Shown piece by piece: positions 1 through 8,081 of a stretch of DNA of 64,000 nucleotides; positions within the stretch are counted from its first letter, which is position 1, and every line of letters begins with the position of its first letter. Position numbers and translations under genes: made by a program. The stretch is from an uncultured Ruminococcus sp. Lineage in GTDB: Bacteria > Bacillota > Clostridia > Oscillospirales > Ruminococcaceae. The notes beneath the pieces were generated by a model. That model had not been told where the DNA came from and made no database searches. It saw only the letters and a program-made list of their open reading frames with translations. The stretch is from positions 1 through 64,000 of the forward strand of contig CADAHS010000007.1 of NCBI GenBank assembly GCA_902787825.1, written 5' to 3'.

Positions 1-73
1 CTTACTGCGGTATTCTTGTTGAATAACTGAGGATATTCTCTTGAAGAAAGTTTTCTCTCAAACTCTCTTTTCT

Positions 74-185
74 GAACTTTCAGTTATTTTTACTAATCGG
101 GCTTATATGCCCGATTAGTAAAAATCATTAAGAGGTTTAGTAAGGGGGTCTGGGGGAGAACCCTTCTCCAAAAGGGTTTCCCCCA
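74..185. repeat. Structured intergenic repeat, copy 1
   Basis: The segment starts GAACTTTCAGTTATTTT, then has a 12-bp perfect hairpin (arms 91-102 and 109-120, loop TTATAT) whose stem is extended by the flanking ATTTT/AAAAT. It continues with AAAATCATTAAGAGGTTT, a G-rich stretch and a second hairpin (GGGGGA..AACCCTT / AAGGGTT..TCCCCC). The same flanks with different hairpin arms recur at 60600-60720, so the pairing is kept while the sequence changes. Function unknown; a structured RNA or mobile intergenic element is inferred. Confidence 0.75.
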
Positions 186-219
186 GCTGTCCGGCAGGAA
201 CACGGCGGCAAATTCTGAT

Positions 220-984
220 TTATAGTTCACCCTTTTTACTTTGCACTTTACCGGTCATAGCCACAAGGAGATTTCTTGGGATCAGTCTTGATCCGACGGA
301 AACAAACTTGAGAGTAGCAGATGGAACGATAATAGTTTTGCCCGAGAACATACCCTTGACGGCAGTGTCGCTGCACTCCTTTGCGCTGATCGCCCTGACA
401 CCGAACGAGCAGCCTGCGACCTCGTTGAACTCAGTGTCCACAGGCCCCGGACAAAGAGCGCAAACGTGAACCCTGCTTCCCTGCTCAGCAAGCTCTCTGG
501 CTACGGCGCTTGTAAAATCAGCAACATATGCCTTTGTAGCATAGTAAGTACTCATATACGGTCCGCCGCTCATGAGTCCGGCACTTGATGCGATGTTCAT
601 TATATACCCGCTGTCACGAGCGATAAAGTCCTTTAAAAACAGCTTGGTGAGAATGTGCACCGCCGTGATGTTTGTGTCGATCATTTTCAGCTCCGTCTCA
701 AGCTCCGTCTCGCAGAACTTTCCGAACAGCCCGAAGCCTGCACCATTGATAAGCACCCCGATCTTCTCGTCCTTCACCTGCTCGTAAAGTGAAAAACAGT
801 CCTCTTTTTTGGACAGGTCTGAAACGACGATCCTTGTGTTCTCACCAAGCTCCTGAGCAAGCTCTGCAAGCCTGTCCTCACGTCTTGCGCAAAGAATACA
901 CCTGAATCCCTTTGCGTAAAGATTTCTTGCGATCTCTCTGCCGATCCCCGAGCTTGCGCCGGTTATCAATGCCGTTTTTGCCAT
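220..984 (-). CDS. SDR family NAD(P)-dependent oxidoreductase
   Basis: Classical short-chain dehydrogenase of about 254 aa. Residues 1-20 carry the Rossmann motif TGASSGIG, followed by NGAG, a catalytic Ser in NIASSAG and YYATK (YxxxK). The ATG at 984 is chosen because GGGAGG precedes it and the TGASSGIG motif then sits near the N terminus as in the family; the upstream in-frame extension (to 1050) has no Shine-Dalgarno. The substrate cannot be told; the C-terminal part resembles uncharacterised DltE/YqjQ-like short-chain dehydrogenases. Divergent from the nucleotidyltransferase gene, with its own promoter at 1062-1091. Confidence 0.9.
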   Translation of the reverse strand: MAKTALITGASSGIGREIARNLYAKGFRCILCARREDRLAELAQELGENTRIVVSDLSKKEDCFSLYEQVKDEKIGVLINGAGFGLFGKFCETELETELKMIDTNITAVHILTKLFLKDFIARDSGYIMNIASSAGLMSGGPYMSTYYATKAYVADFTSAVARELAEQGSRVHVCALCPGPVDTEFNEVAGCSFGVRAISAKECSDTAVKGMFSGKTIIVPSATLKFVSVGSRLIPRNLLVAMTGKVQSKKGEL

Positions 985-1061
985 GATCTTTACCTCCCTG
1001 CGATCAAAATATGTATGCGGTCTGCCCGAACGATAATCCTCAGACCCCACCGTTCGCAGTT

Positions 1062-1091
1062 AGTATACCATATCAAAACAACGATTGTCAA
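1062..1091 (-). promoter_or_regulatory. Sigma-A promoter of the SDR gene
   Basis: On the minus strand TTGACA (1086-1091), an 18-bp spacer and TATACT (1062-1067) lie about 80 bp upstream of the SDR start. Confidence 0.65.
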
Positions 1092-1142
1092 TGTACAGGC
1101 GTGTAAATTCATCTAATTATTGTACAATATTTTACGATTCTA

Positions 1143-1171
1143 TTGACAAAGCATTCGATTTATGCAATAAT
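1143..1171 (+). promoter_or_regulatory. Promoter of the nucleotidyltransferase gene
   Basis: TTGACA (1143-1148), 17-bp spacer, AATAAT (1166-1171), 38 bp before the start codon. The -35 is perfect; the -10 is one mismatch from consensus. Confidence 0.55.
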
Positions 1172-1208
1172 AAATACTGGAAAATTATATTTCCAGGAGG
1201 ATAATAAT

Positions 1209-2117
1209 ATGAACGCAACATTAGTAATTCTCGCAGCAGGTCTGGGAAGCCGCTTTAAAGGCGGTATCAAGCAGCTTGAACCTCTCGGGCCCAGCGGCGA
1301 AATAATAATGGACTATTCCATCTACGACGCAAAGCAGGCAGGCTTTGACAAAGTGGTTTTCATAATCAGAAAAGATATCCGTGAAGCCTTTGACAATATG
1401 ATCGGAAACAGGATCAAAAAGCATATCAACGTTGACTATGTGTATCAGGAGCTTGATCGCCTTCCGCAAGGCTTTGAGTGCCCTGCCGACAGAGTCAAGC
1501 CGTGGGGACACGGTCATGCCGTGTATTGCTGCAAGGGTGTAGTCAACGAGCCTTTCGTGGTCATCAACGCCGATGACTATTACGGCAAGCAAGCCTTTGT
1601 CCAGCTCTATAAGCAGCTTGAAAATGTAAACGAATCCGACGGCAAAACCCACATCGCAATGGCAGGCTTCAAGCTTGCAAATACTCTCAGCGACTTCGGC
1701 AGCGTCAACAGAGGCGTTTGCCAGACAAACGACGGAAAGCTTGAGCATATCTGCGAAACATATAATATCCGCCGTGAAGCCGACGGCGCTGTCCACAGCG
1801 GAAAAACGCAGGACAAGATACTTGATGAAAACAGCTGCGTTTCAATGAATATATGGGCTTGCCCCGCAGGCTTCATAGATAAGCTCGATAAACAGTTCAC
1901 TGCATTTTTGCAAAACTGTGAGGATAAGACTACTGCGGAATTTCTGCTTCCCGGCGCAATAGAGGATATGATCCGAGCAGGCGAGCTCAGCTGCAGCATT
2001 GTCACAAGCAACGACCAGTGGTTCGGTGTGACCTACGCCCAGGATACACCAATAGTAAAAGCAAAGTTCAAGGAGCTTACCGATAAAGGAGTCTACCCTG
2101 TCGATCTGTGGAACTGA
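1209..2117 (+). CDS. NTP-transferase (sugar nucleotidyltransferase) family protein
   Basis: A 302-aa protein with the N-terminal nucleotide-binding signature LAAGLGSRFKGGIKQL at residues 7-22, followed by GEIIMDYSIYDA and the metal-binding NADDYYG. This is the layout of NTP_transferase (GlmU/RfbA-like) proteins that make NDP-sugars from sugar-1-phosphates, though the exact sugar is not evident. Start ATG 1209 is preceded by CAGGAGG at good spacing; the longer frame from 1143 would overlap the promoter. It stands alone, so pathway assignment is not possible from context. Confidence 0.85.
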   Translation: MNATLVILAAGLGSRFKGGIKQLEPLGPSGEIIMDYSIYDAKQAGFDKVVFIIRKDIREAFDNMIGNRIKKHINVDYVYQELDRLPQGFECPADRVKPWGHGHAVYCCKGVVNEPFVVINADDYYGKQAFVQLYKQLENVNESDGKTHIAMAGFKLANTLSDFGSVNRGVCQTNDGKLEHICETYNIRREADGAVHSGKTQDKILDENSCVSMNIWACPAGFIDKLDKQFTAFLQNCEDKTTAEFLLPGAIEDMIRAGELSCSIVTSNDQWFGVTYAQDTPIVKAKFKELTDKGVYPVDLWN

Positions 2118-2180
2118 TGCTTTGACGGCGAAAAGATAGGTTTTCAAAACAAGGCGTCAGTATAAATTGGTTTTGTGCAC

Positions 2181-2279
2181 CTTACCTCTAACATCTTTCT
2201 TCTGAACTCTTACATCTTATCTCTTACTTCTTACCTTCTGCATCTTTTCTCTTACTTCTTACATCTTACATCTAATATG
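2181..2279. repeat. Heptanucleotide repeat cluster A
   Basis: Read on the minus strand this is about 14 consecutive 7-bp units of the type GANRTAA (GATGTAA, GAAGTAA, GAGATAA, GAGGTAA). It is non-coding. The same unit family recurs at 21631, 35203, 44600, 48651 and 60321. Confidence 0.75.
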
Positions 2280-2304
2280 TACGGCAGCCCCCGCTGCCGT
2301 TTGA

Positions 2305-2478
2305 TCAGCCCATGATCTGAGCTATGCCCTCTGCCATTTCACCAATGGCGTACATCGCCTTGCTCGTCTTCTTTTTGAGCATACGCTTCTCGGAGTTCGA
2401 TGCCGATGCAATCGCATAGACCACAGTCCCGGCTGCCGCACAGACTGAAATGCCTGTAACTATCGTCTTAATTTTCAT
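2305..2478 (-). CDS. Small single-pass membrane protein (hypothetical)
   Basis: A 57-aa protein with one hydrophobic segment near the N terminus (TIVTGISVCAAAGTVVYAIAS) followed by a basic stretch (KRMLKKKTSK) and a short amphipathic end. I place the start at ATG 2478, with GGGGTGAAG acting as Shine-Dalgarno; a GTG three codons upstream is the alternative. This resembles the short YtxH/DUF3918-like membrane proteins of Firmicutes. No function can be assigned. Confidence 0.55.
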   Translation of the reverse strand: MKIKTIVTGISVCAAAGTVVYAIASASNSEKRMLKKKTSKAMYAIGEMAEGIAQIMG

Positions 2479-2620
2479 CTTCTTCACCCCACGCTGTTAT
2501 TTTTTGCAGCAGCGTTGAGATTATTACAAGAAACAATTTGAAAATTATTATAAAAAATGAAAATCATATCTGTGGACCGTATGACTGCTCAACCATACAA
2601 CTTGCAGACAGGTGTATCGT

Positions 2621-2636
2621 ACTAAAACGTTTTAGT
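2621..2636. promoter_or_regulatory. 16-bp perfect palindrome upstream of leuC
   Basis: ACTAAAACGTTTTAGT is a perfect palindrome with a central CG, the architecture of LacI-family operators. It lies 33 bp upstream of the leuC promoter -35. Which regulator binds is unknown; a LacI-type protein is encoded 4 kb downstream but no link is shown. Confidence 0.5.
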
Positions 2637-2668
2637 CAATCAATATTAACAATTTATTATTAATTGCT

Positions 2669-2699
2669 TTGTACATTTAATTGCAAACAGTGGTATAAT
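2669..2699 (+). promoter_or_regulatory. Probable leu operon promoter
   Basis: A perfect -10 TATAAT (2694-2699) with a poor -35 (TTGTAC, 2669-2674, 19-bp spacer). The weak -35 would fit an activated or operator-controlled promoter. Confidence 0.5.
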
Positions 2700-2748
2700 T
2701 AATTTGATAAAAAGTAAATATTTTTTCATATAAAAGGGGCAAATTTTA

Positions 2749-4008
2749 ATGGGAATGACAATGACACAAAAGATACTTGCCGCACACGCAGGACTCGACA
2801 GCGTCAAGGCAGGTCAGCTGATAATGGCCGATCTTGACCTCGTCCTCGGCAACGACGTTACATCGCCTGTTGCTATCAACGAGTTCAACAAGGCAGGTTT
2901 CACCGATATCTTCAATAAGGACAAGGTGACCATGGTCATGGATCACTTTGCACCCAATAAAGATATCAAAGCTGCTGCCCAGTGCAAGCAGTGCAGAGAT
3001 TTCTGCGGAAAGTACGACATTACAAATTTCTTTGATGTCGGTGATATGGGTATCGAGCACGCATTGCTGCCGGAGAAAGGACTTGTCGCTCCGGGTGACT
3101 GCGTTATCGGCGCTGATTCGCATACCTGTACCTACGGCGCACTCGGCGCATTCTCAACAGGCATCGGCTCAACAGATATGTGCGCAGGAATGGCTAAGGG
3201 CAAAACATGGTTCAAAGTCCCGAGCGCTATAAAGTTCAATATCATCGGCAAGCTTCCAGAATACAGCGCTGCAAAGGACGTTATCCTGCATATTATAGGA
3301 ATGATCGGCGTTGACGGTGCGCTTTACAAGTCTATGGAGTTCTCCGGCGAGGGTCTTATAAATCTCACAATGGAAGACAGACTCTGTATGGCAAATATGG
3401 CTATCGAGGCAGGCGCTAAAAACGGCATCTTCGCAGTTGACAGCGTAACGCTTGACTATATCAAGGATAAAGTAAACAGAGAGTATAAAGTGTTTGAAGC
3501 CGACGAAGACGCCGAGTATGAGGCAGAATATACTATCGACCTCAGCACCATCAAGCCGACAGTCGCTTTCCCGCATCTTCCGGAAAACACAAAAACATTC
3601 GACGAGATCGGCGACGTTGTTATAGATCAGGTAGTCATCGGCTCCTGCACCAACGGACGTATTGAAGATCTCAGATGTGCTGCGCAGATACTCAAGGACA
3701 GACATATCGCCAAGAATGTCAGATGTATCGTTATCCCCGCAACACAAAAAGTATATATGCAGGCTATGAAAGAGGGCCTGCTGGAAACATTCATCAACGC
3801 AGGCTGCGCAGTGTCTACACCGACCTGCGGACCGTGTCTGGGAGGACACATGGGTATACTGGCAAAGGGAGAAAGAGCCGTTGCCACTACCAACAGAAAT
3901 TTCGTGGGAAGAATGGGTCACCCCGAATCAGAGGTGTATCTCGCTTCCCCATACGTTGCAGCAGCAAGTGCAGTTGCAGGCAAAATAGCTCAGCCGTCAG
4001 ACCTCTGA
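2749..4008 (+). CDS. leuC: 3-isopropylmalate dehydratase large subunit
   Basis: Large subunit (419 aa) of isopropylmalate isomerase, which interconverts 2- and 3-isopropylmalate in leucine synthesis. Visible family motifs are [23 protein letters not shown], the Fe-S cysteine region VIGSCTNGR and CGPCLGG (aconitase-type CxxC), and the C-terminal NRNFVGRMG. The length matches the shorter archaeal/clostridial LeuC type, which pairs with a 160-170 aa LeuD as found here. ATG 2749 follows AAAAGGGGC. First gene of leuC-unknown-leuD-leuB. Confidence 0.97.
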   Translation: MGMTMTQKILAAHAGLDSVKAGQLIMADLDLVLGNDVTSPVAINEFNKAGFTDIFNKDKVTMVMDHFAPNKDIKAAAQCKQCRDFCGKYDITNFFDVGDMGIEHALLPEKGLVAPGDCVIGADSHTCTYGALGAFSTGIGSTDMCAGMAKGKTWFKVPSAIKFNIIGKLPEYSAAKDVILHIIGMIGVDGALYKSMEFSGEGLINLTMEDRLCMANMAIEAGAKNGIFAVDSVTLDYIKDKVNREYKVFEADEDAEYEAEYTIDLSTIKPTVAFPHLPENTKTFDEIGDVVIDQVVIGSCTNGRIEDLRCAAQILKDRHIAKNVRCIVIPATQKVYMQAMKEGLLETFINAGCAVSTPTCGPCLGGHMGILAKGERAVATTNRNFVGRMGHPESEVYLASPYVAAASAVAGKIAQPSDL

Positions 4009-4049
4009 CAGCTGCATTGTCATAGCTGCACTGCGAACAGGAGGTAACA

Positions 4050-4436
4050 ATGGATAATTTTCTTAAAGTTGTTTTCAACGATATTGTACTCAGCCTTGTT
4101 ACAAAAAAGTATGGCAGCTCTATGACCGATAGCCAGCGTGAGGAAAAAGCTGATGAAATAATAAGAATACTTCACGACACCAACTCGTATTCTGTTGAAA
4201 TGGCGCAGAAGCTTATCGACCAGAAAGGCTTCAATACCTTTTACAATACCCAGATCGACGGAAAATCCGTGACCGGATTTGTCAAGGAAGGTATGTTCCA
4301 TAAGGCGAAAACACGCTATTTTATCACCAGAAGAAAAGACAACCTCGACAGCGATTATATGGATCAGATCTATGACGAGCTGCGGCGGCAGGCAATGGGC
4401 GAGAATGTATTCAATACTAAGGATTATATCAAATAG
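4050..4436 (+). CDS. Unknown 128-aa protein inside the leu operon
   Basis: An open frame with an excellent Shine-Dalgarno (CAGGAGGTAAC before ATG 4050), 41 bp after leuC and 20 bp before leuD on the same strand, so co-transcription is very likely. The protein is charged and predicted mostly helical: an N-terminal amphipathic part, then ADEIIRILHDT, a central GFNTFYNT / VTGFVKEGMFHKAKTRYFITRR basic segment and an acidic C terminus. There is no signal peptide or membrane segment. I do not recognise the family. Its position between the two isomerase subunit genes suggests a role tied to the enzyme or its control, but that is inference. Confidence 0.85.
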   Translation: MDNFLKVVFNDIVLSLVTKKYGSSMTDSQREEKADEIIRILHDTNSYSVEMAQKLIDQKGFNTFYNTQIDGKSVTGFVKEGMFHKAKTRYFITRRKDNLDSDYMDQIYDELRRQAMGENVFNTKDYIK

Positions 4437-4456
4437 ACTGAAAGGGGCTATACACA

Positions 4457-4936
4457 ATGAAGGCTCGTGGTAAAGTACACAAATATGGGGATAACGTCGA
4501 TACAGACGTTATAATCCCTGCAAGATATCTCAATACAGCGGATATGCAGGAGCTTGCAAAGCACTGTATGGAGGATATCGACATAGATTTTGCCGGCAGG
4601 GTCCAAAAGGGCGATATAATGGTCGGAGAAGCTAATTTTGGCTGCGGTTCGTCAAGAGAACACGCACCGGCTGCTATAAAAGCAAGCGGCATCTCCTGCG
4701 TTATCGCAAAAACCTTTGCAAGGATCTTTTACAGAAATGCTATCAATATCGGGCTTCCTATAATCGAGTGTCCCGAAGCTGCCGATAAGATCAGTGCAGG
4801 CGACGACGTGGAGATCGACTTTGAAACGGGAGTTATCACCAACCACACCAAGAACGAGACCTATCAGGGACAGTCATTCCCCGATTTTCTCATCAATATC
4901 ATCAACTCAAACGGACTGCTCAACTCGCTGAAATAA
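4457..4936 (+). CDS. leuD: 3-isopropylmalate dehydratase small subunit
   Basis: A 159-aa swivel-domain subunit partnering LeuC. Motifs: [15 protein letters not shown] at residues 11-25, [17 protein letters not shown] (substrate-recognising YLRT/GSSRE loop region) and [18 protein letters not shown] 4457 follows GAAAGGGG. The short length is typical of the LeuD that pairs with the 420-aa LeuC type. Confidence 0.97.
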   Translation: MKARGKVHKYGDNVDTDVIIPARYLNTADMQELAKHCMEDIDIDFAGRVQKGDIMVGEANFGCGSSREHAPAAIKASGISCVIAKTFARIFYRNAINIGLPIIECPEAADKISAGDDVEIDFETGVITNHTKNETYQGQSFPDFLINIINSNGLLNSLK

Positions 4937-4956
4937 CCGAAAATATGCAGTCTGCC

Positions 4957-4986
4957 AAAATGCTATCGCCGTGATAGCATTTTTTG
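4957..4986 (+). terminator. Hairpin terminator or attenuator between leuD and leuB
   Basis: An 11-bp perfect stem (AAAATGCTATC, 4957-4967, with GATAGCATTTT, 4973-4983), loop GCCGT, then a T-run. It lies 20 bp after leuD and about 90 bp before leuB, so leuB is either expressed by read-through or from its own start. Confidence 0.8.
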
Positions 4987-5076
4987 TGTAAAAAACGCAG
5001 CAGACAGCAGCCTGCCCTGCTCTCTGCTTCCGATCACAGGCTTTGTAAACCAATCAACCGAAAGGGAGTTATCATA

Positions 5077-6159
5077 ATGAATAAAAAGATCACAGTAATA
5101 AAAGGCGACGGCATCGGTCCGGAAATAGTTACCCAGGCTCAGAAAGTGCTCGATACGGTTGCAAAAAAGTACGATCACACATTTGAGTACACCGATATCC
5201 TGATGGGCGGCTGCTCAATAGACGCTTGCGGCGTTCCTCTCACAGACGAGGCTGTTGCAACAGCAAAAGCCGCAGATGCAGTGCTCCTCGGTGCGATCGG
5301 CGGAAATACATCTACATCGCCGTGGTATAAGCTTGCGCCAAACCTCCGCCCCGAAGCAGGGCTTCTGAAGATCAGAAAAGAACTTGGACTTTTCGCAAAC
5401 CTGCGTCCCGCAGTCCTGTTTGACCAGCTCAGAAATGCCTGCCCACTCAACGACGAGATCATCGGCGAAGGCTTTGATATGATGATAATGAGAGAGCTTA
5501 CCGGAGGACTCTACTTCGGCGCAAGAGAAACTAAAGTCGTTGACGGTCTCGAAACAGCCGTTGATACACTGACTTATAACGAAAAGGAGATCGAGCGTAT
5601 CGCAAAAAGAGGCTTCGATATCGCAATGAAACGCCGCAAAAAGGTCACAAGCGTTGATAAGGCAAACGTCCTTGACTCCTCACGCCTGTGGAGAAAGATC
5701 GTGAACAAGGTCGCTGAAAATTATCCGGAAGTGGAGCTTGAACATATGCTCGTTGACAACTGCGCAATGCAGCTGGTCAAGGACCCGGGACAGTTCGACG
5801 TTATCCTCACTGAGAATATGTTCGGCGATATCCTCTCCGACGAGGCTGCAATGGTCACCGGCTCGATCGGAATGCTCGCTTCAGCCTCACTCAACGATAC
5901 CAAGTTCGGTCTGTATGAGCCAAGTCACGGCTCTGCACCCGATATCGCTGGTCAGGATAAGGCAAACCCCATAGCTACGATACTTTCCGCCGCTATGATG
6001 CTCAGATATTCCTTCGATATGGACGCAGAAGCCGATGCAGTCGAGGCAGCTGTTAAAAAGGTGCTCGAAGAAGGCTACCGCACTGTCGATATAATGTCCG
6101 ATGGGATGACCTGTGTCGGCTGTGAAAAAATGGGAGATCTGATCTGCGAAAGGATCTGA
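5077..6159 (+). CDS. leuB: 3-isopropylmalate dehydrogenase
   Basis: A 360-aa NAD-dependent beta-decarboxylating dehydrogenase of leucine synthesis. Motifs: [10 protein letters not shown] at the N terminus, LLGAIGG, the substrate region [24 protein letters not shown], the metal/substrate aspartates around [11 protein letters not shown], and [12 protein letters not shown] with the NAD-binding [11 protein letters not shown] 5077 is preceded by AAAGGGAG; the longer in-frame extension (to 4984) begins inside the terminator. Fourth gene of the leu cluster. Confidence 0.97.
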   Translation: MNKKITVIKGDGIGPEIVTQAQKVLDTVAKKYDHTFEYTDILMGGCSIDACGVPLTDEAVATAKAADAVLLGAIGGNTSTSPWYKLAPNLRPEAGLLKIRKELGLFANLRPAVLFDQLRNACPLNDEIIGEGFDMMIMRELTGGLYFGARETKVVDGLETAVDTLTYNEKEIERIAKRGFDIAMKRRKKVTSVDKANVLDSSRLWRKIVNKVAENYPEVELEHMLVDNCAMQLVKDPGQFDVILTENMFGDILSDEAAMVTGSIGMLASASLNDTKFGLYEPSHGSAPDIAGQDKANPIATILSAAMMLRYSFDMDAEADAVEAAVKKVLEEGYRTVDIMSDGMTCVGCEKMGDLICERI

Positions 6160-6207
6160 CAAGGGTATACCATTATAATATATAAAGAAGTTAATACTCA
6201 AAGTCGT

Positions 6208-6245
6208 GCAGCAGGATAACAAATATCCTGCTGCGTGTTACTTTT
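6208..6245 (+). terminator. Terminator after leuB
   Basis: An 11-bp perfect stem GCAGCAGGATA / TATCCTGCTGC (6208-6218, 6224-6234) followed by an imperfect T-rich tail. Confidence 0.6.
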
Positions 6246-6882
6246 GTTACTTTCATAAGACGGAAAATATATGTACAAAATAATGTACAATTTCCCCAAT
6301 ACTGCGTACTTTGAATAGTTACAAGCTCAGTGATATGATTTCTCAGACTTGTTTCATATTGTCGTAAAACAAGTTGCATATAATAACTGTTTATTCATAA
6401 TTTGTGGAATATGACAATAGAAAATCAAATCCCGCCATGGTTATTATTTTTAGAAAACAGCGTAAATACACTAATTTTTCAATTTTGTTCATACCGTTGC
6501 AACAGTTGTTGAAAACTTTGTCCTCAATTTTAAAATCCTTATATAACTTTGTACTCAGTTTGTAACTTTTACACCGAAAACGATTAAGTAAATTATTCAG
6601 CGTTGATTTTTGATGTTTTCAGGCTCAGATGCAGAAAAAATAGGCATCGTTACTTTTTATGTTGAATTTGCACATGAAAAACTCAAATATTTGTACATCA
6701 TATATAATCTTTTACAAAAATGCACCCTCTCGAGACCCTTTTTGGAATGTTTTTCCATCTAAATTATTACGAAACGGTAACAAATGTGATAAATGTGTGG
6801 TGAACTTGCATAAAAACGGTTAGAACTTTTTGTTCAAAGCGACATATTTTATTACAGCGTGCAAAAAAATAAAAGAAAAGAC
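6246..6882. other. AT-rich gene-free region upstream of the LacI regulator
   Basis: About 640 bp without a plausible gene. It is very AT-rich and carries several AAAACG / GAAACG half-site-like words (GAAAACGATTAAG near 6577, GAAACGGTAAC near 6770, AAAACGGTTAG near 6813), which resemble LacI-family half operators. I see no RNA gene or convincing hairpin. Confidence 0.4.
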
Positions 6883-6911
6883 TTGAAATTGAATGAGGAA
6901 TATTGTATATT
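6883..6911 (+). promoter_or_regulatory. Promoter of the LacI regulator, with adjacent dyad
   Basis: TTGAAA (6883-6888), 17-bp spacer, TATATT (6906-6911). A short dyad AGCGGAAACGCT (6919-6930) sits around the expected start of transcription and GAAAACGATTT follows at 6959, both possible autoregulatory sites. Confidence 0.6.
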
Positions 6912-6995
6912 ACATAGTAGCGGAAACGCTGAAAAGTTAAGCATCTTGAATAAATGGCGAAAACGATTTATATCAAGTGAAAGGCGGAAATATCA

Positions 6996-8006
6996 TTGGT
7001 TTCTTTAAAAGACATTTCCGTTCGCTGCGGTGTTTCGGTCGCTACGGTAAGTAAGGCGCTGAACGGTCATAAAGACGTATCGGCAGCCACAAGAGAGAAG
7101 CTGCTCAAAGCTGCCAAGGAGATGGGCTACTTCCCCAACTCGCAGGCAAGAGCACTGAAAACGAACAGGACGCACAATCTCGGAGTCATGTTCCTCGACG
7201 AAGCCGGAAGCGGTCTGACTCACGAATTTTTCGCAAAACTGCTAAACAGCTTTAAAACCAAAGCCGAGATGCTGGGATACGATATAACCTTTATAAGCAA
7301 GGGCATGGGCAAGAACAAAATGTCGACCTATGAGCACTGCAAATACAGGAATGTGGACGGCGTGATAATCGCCTGCACAAATTTTACGTCCCAGGATGTT
7401 TACGAGGTCGTCAACGGGGATATTCCCATTGTGACAATAGATCATATCTTCGATTGCAGGACTGCAATAATGTCTGACAACGAAAAGGGTATGCAAAAAC
7501 TTGTGGACTATGTGGTGTCCAAGGGACATACGCAGATAGCCTACATACAGGGAAACAAATCCTCAGTGGCGGACAAAAGACTTGCGGGTTTCTGTAAAGC
7601 CTGCATCAGCAGAGGGATCAATGTAAACAGCGAATGGCTCCTTTGCGGTGATTATCATAATCCCGACAAGACATATGAGCTTACCAAAATGCTTATGTCG
7701 CAAAAGGACAGACCTACCTGCCTGTTTATGCCGGACGATTATTCGGCGATCGGTGGGTATAACGCTCTGAAGGATATGGGGCTGTCGATCCCCGAAGATG
7801 TTTCGGTCGTCGGCTATGATGGAATAGCTTATTCACAGCTGATATCCCCTAAGCTCACAACATATTCCCAGGACACTGCAAAGATCGGTGAGATCGCAGC
7901 CGAACAGCTGATCTCGCTGATAGAAAATCCTCAGACAACATTTACTGAGGTCATAACTGTTGACGGAGAGCTTCTTGAAGGCAGCTCGGTCAGACAGCTC
8001 AACTAA
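6996..8006 (+). CDS. LacI family transcriptional regulator
   Basis: A 336-aa repressor. The N-terminal helix-turn-helix VSLKDISVRCGVSVATVSKALNG (residues 1-23) is diagnostic, followed by the hinge helix (NSQARALKTNRT) and a periplasmic-binding-protein-like sugar domain containing NLGVMF, GVIIACT, GHTQIAYIQG, RLAGF and the C-terminal VVGYDGI. Translation starts at TTG 6996, eight bases after AAGGCGG; no ATG fits. It lies 75 bp upstream of the ABC transporter genes, which it probably controls in response to their sugar. Confidence 0.93.
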   Translation: MVSLKDISVRCGVSVATVSKALNGHKDVSAATREKLLKAAKEMGYFPNSQARALKTNRTHNLGVMFLDEAGSGLTHEFFAKLLNSFKTKAEMLGYDITFISKGMGKNKMSTYEHCKYRNVDGVIIACTNFTSQDVYEVVNGDIPIVTIDHIFDCRTAIMSDNEKGMQKLVDYVVSKGHTQIAYIQGNKSSVADKRLAGFCKACISRGINVNSEWLLCGDYHNPDKTYELTKMLMSQKDRPTCLFMPDDYSAIGGYNALKDMGLSIPEDVSVVGYDGIAYSQLISPKLTTYSQDTAKIGEIAAEQLISLIENPQTTFTEVITVDGELLEGSSVRQLN

Positions 8007-8081
8007 CGGCATTAATATTTTACAGTCATTCCGGCTGTAAGACAATATAAATATAATGCGATATTTAAGGAGGAAATTATT

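Noticed and set aside
2181-2279. Heptad cluster considered as CRISPR or coding repeat
   Set aside because: Seven-base units without spacers, stops in the frames read, not linked to any gene start.
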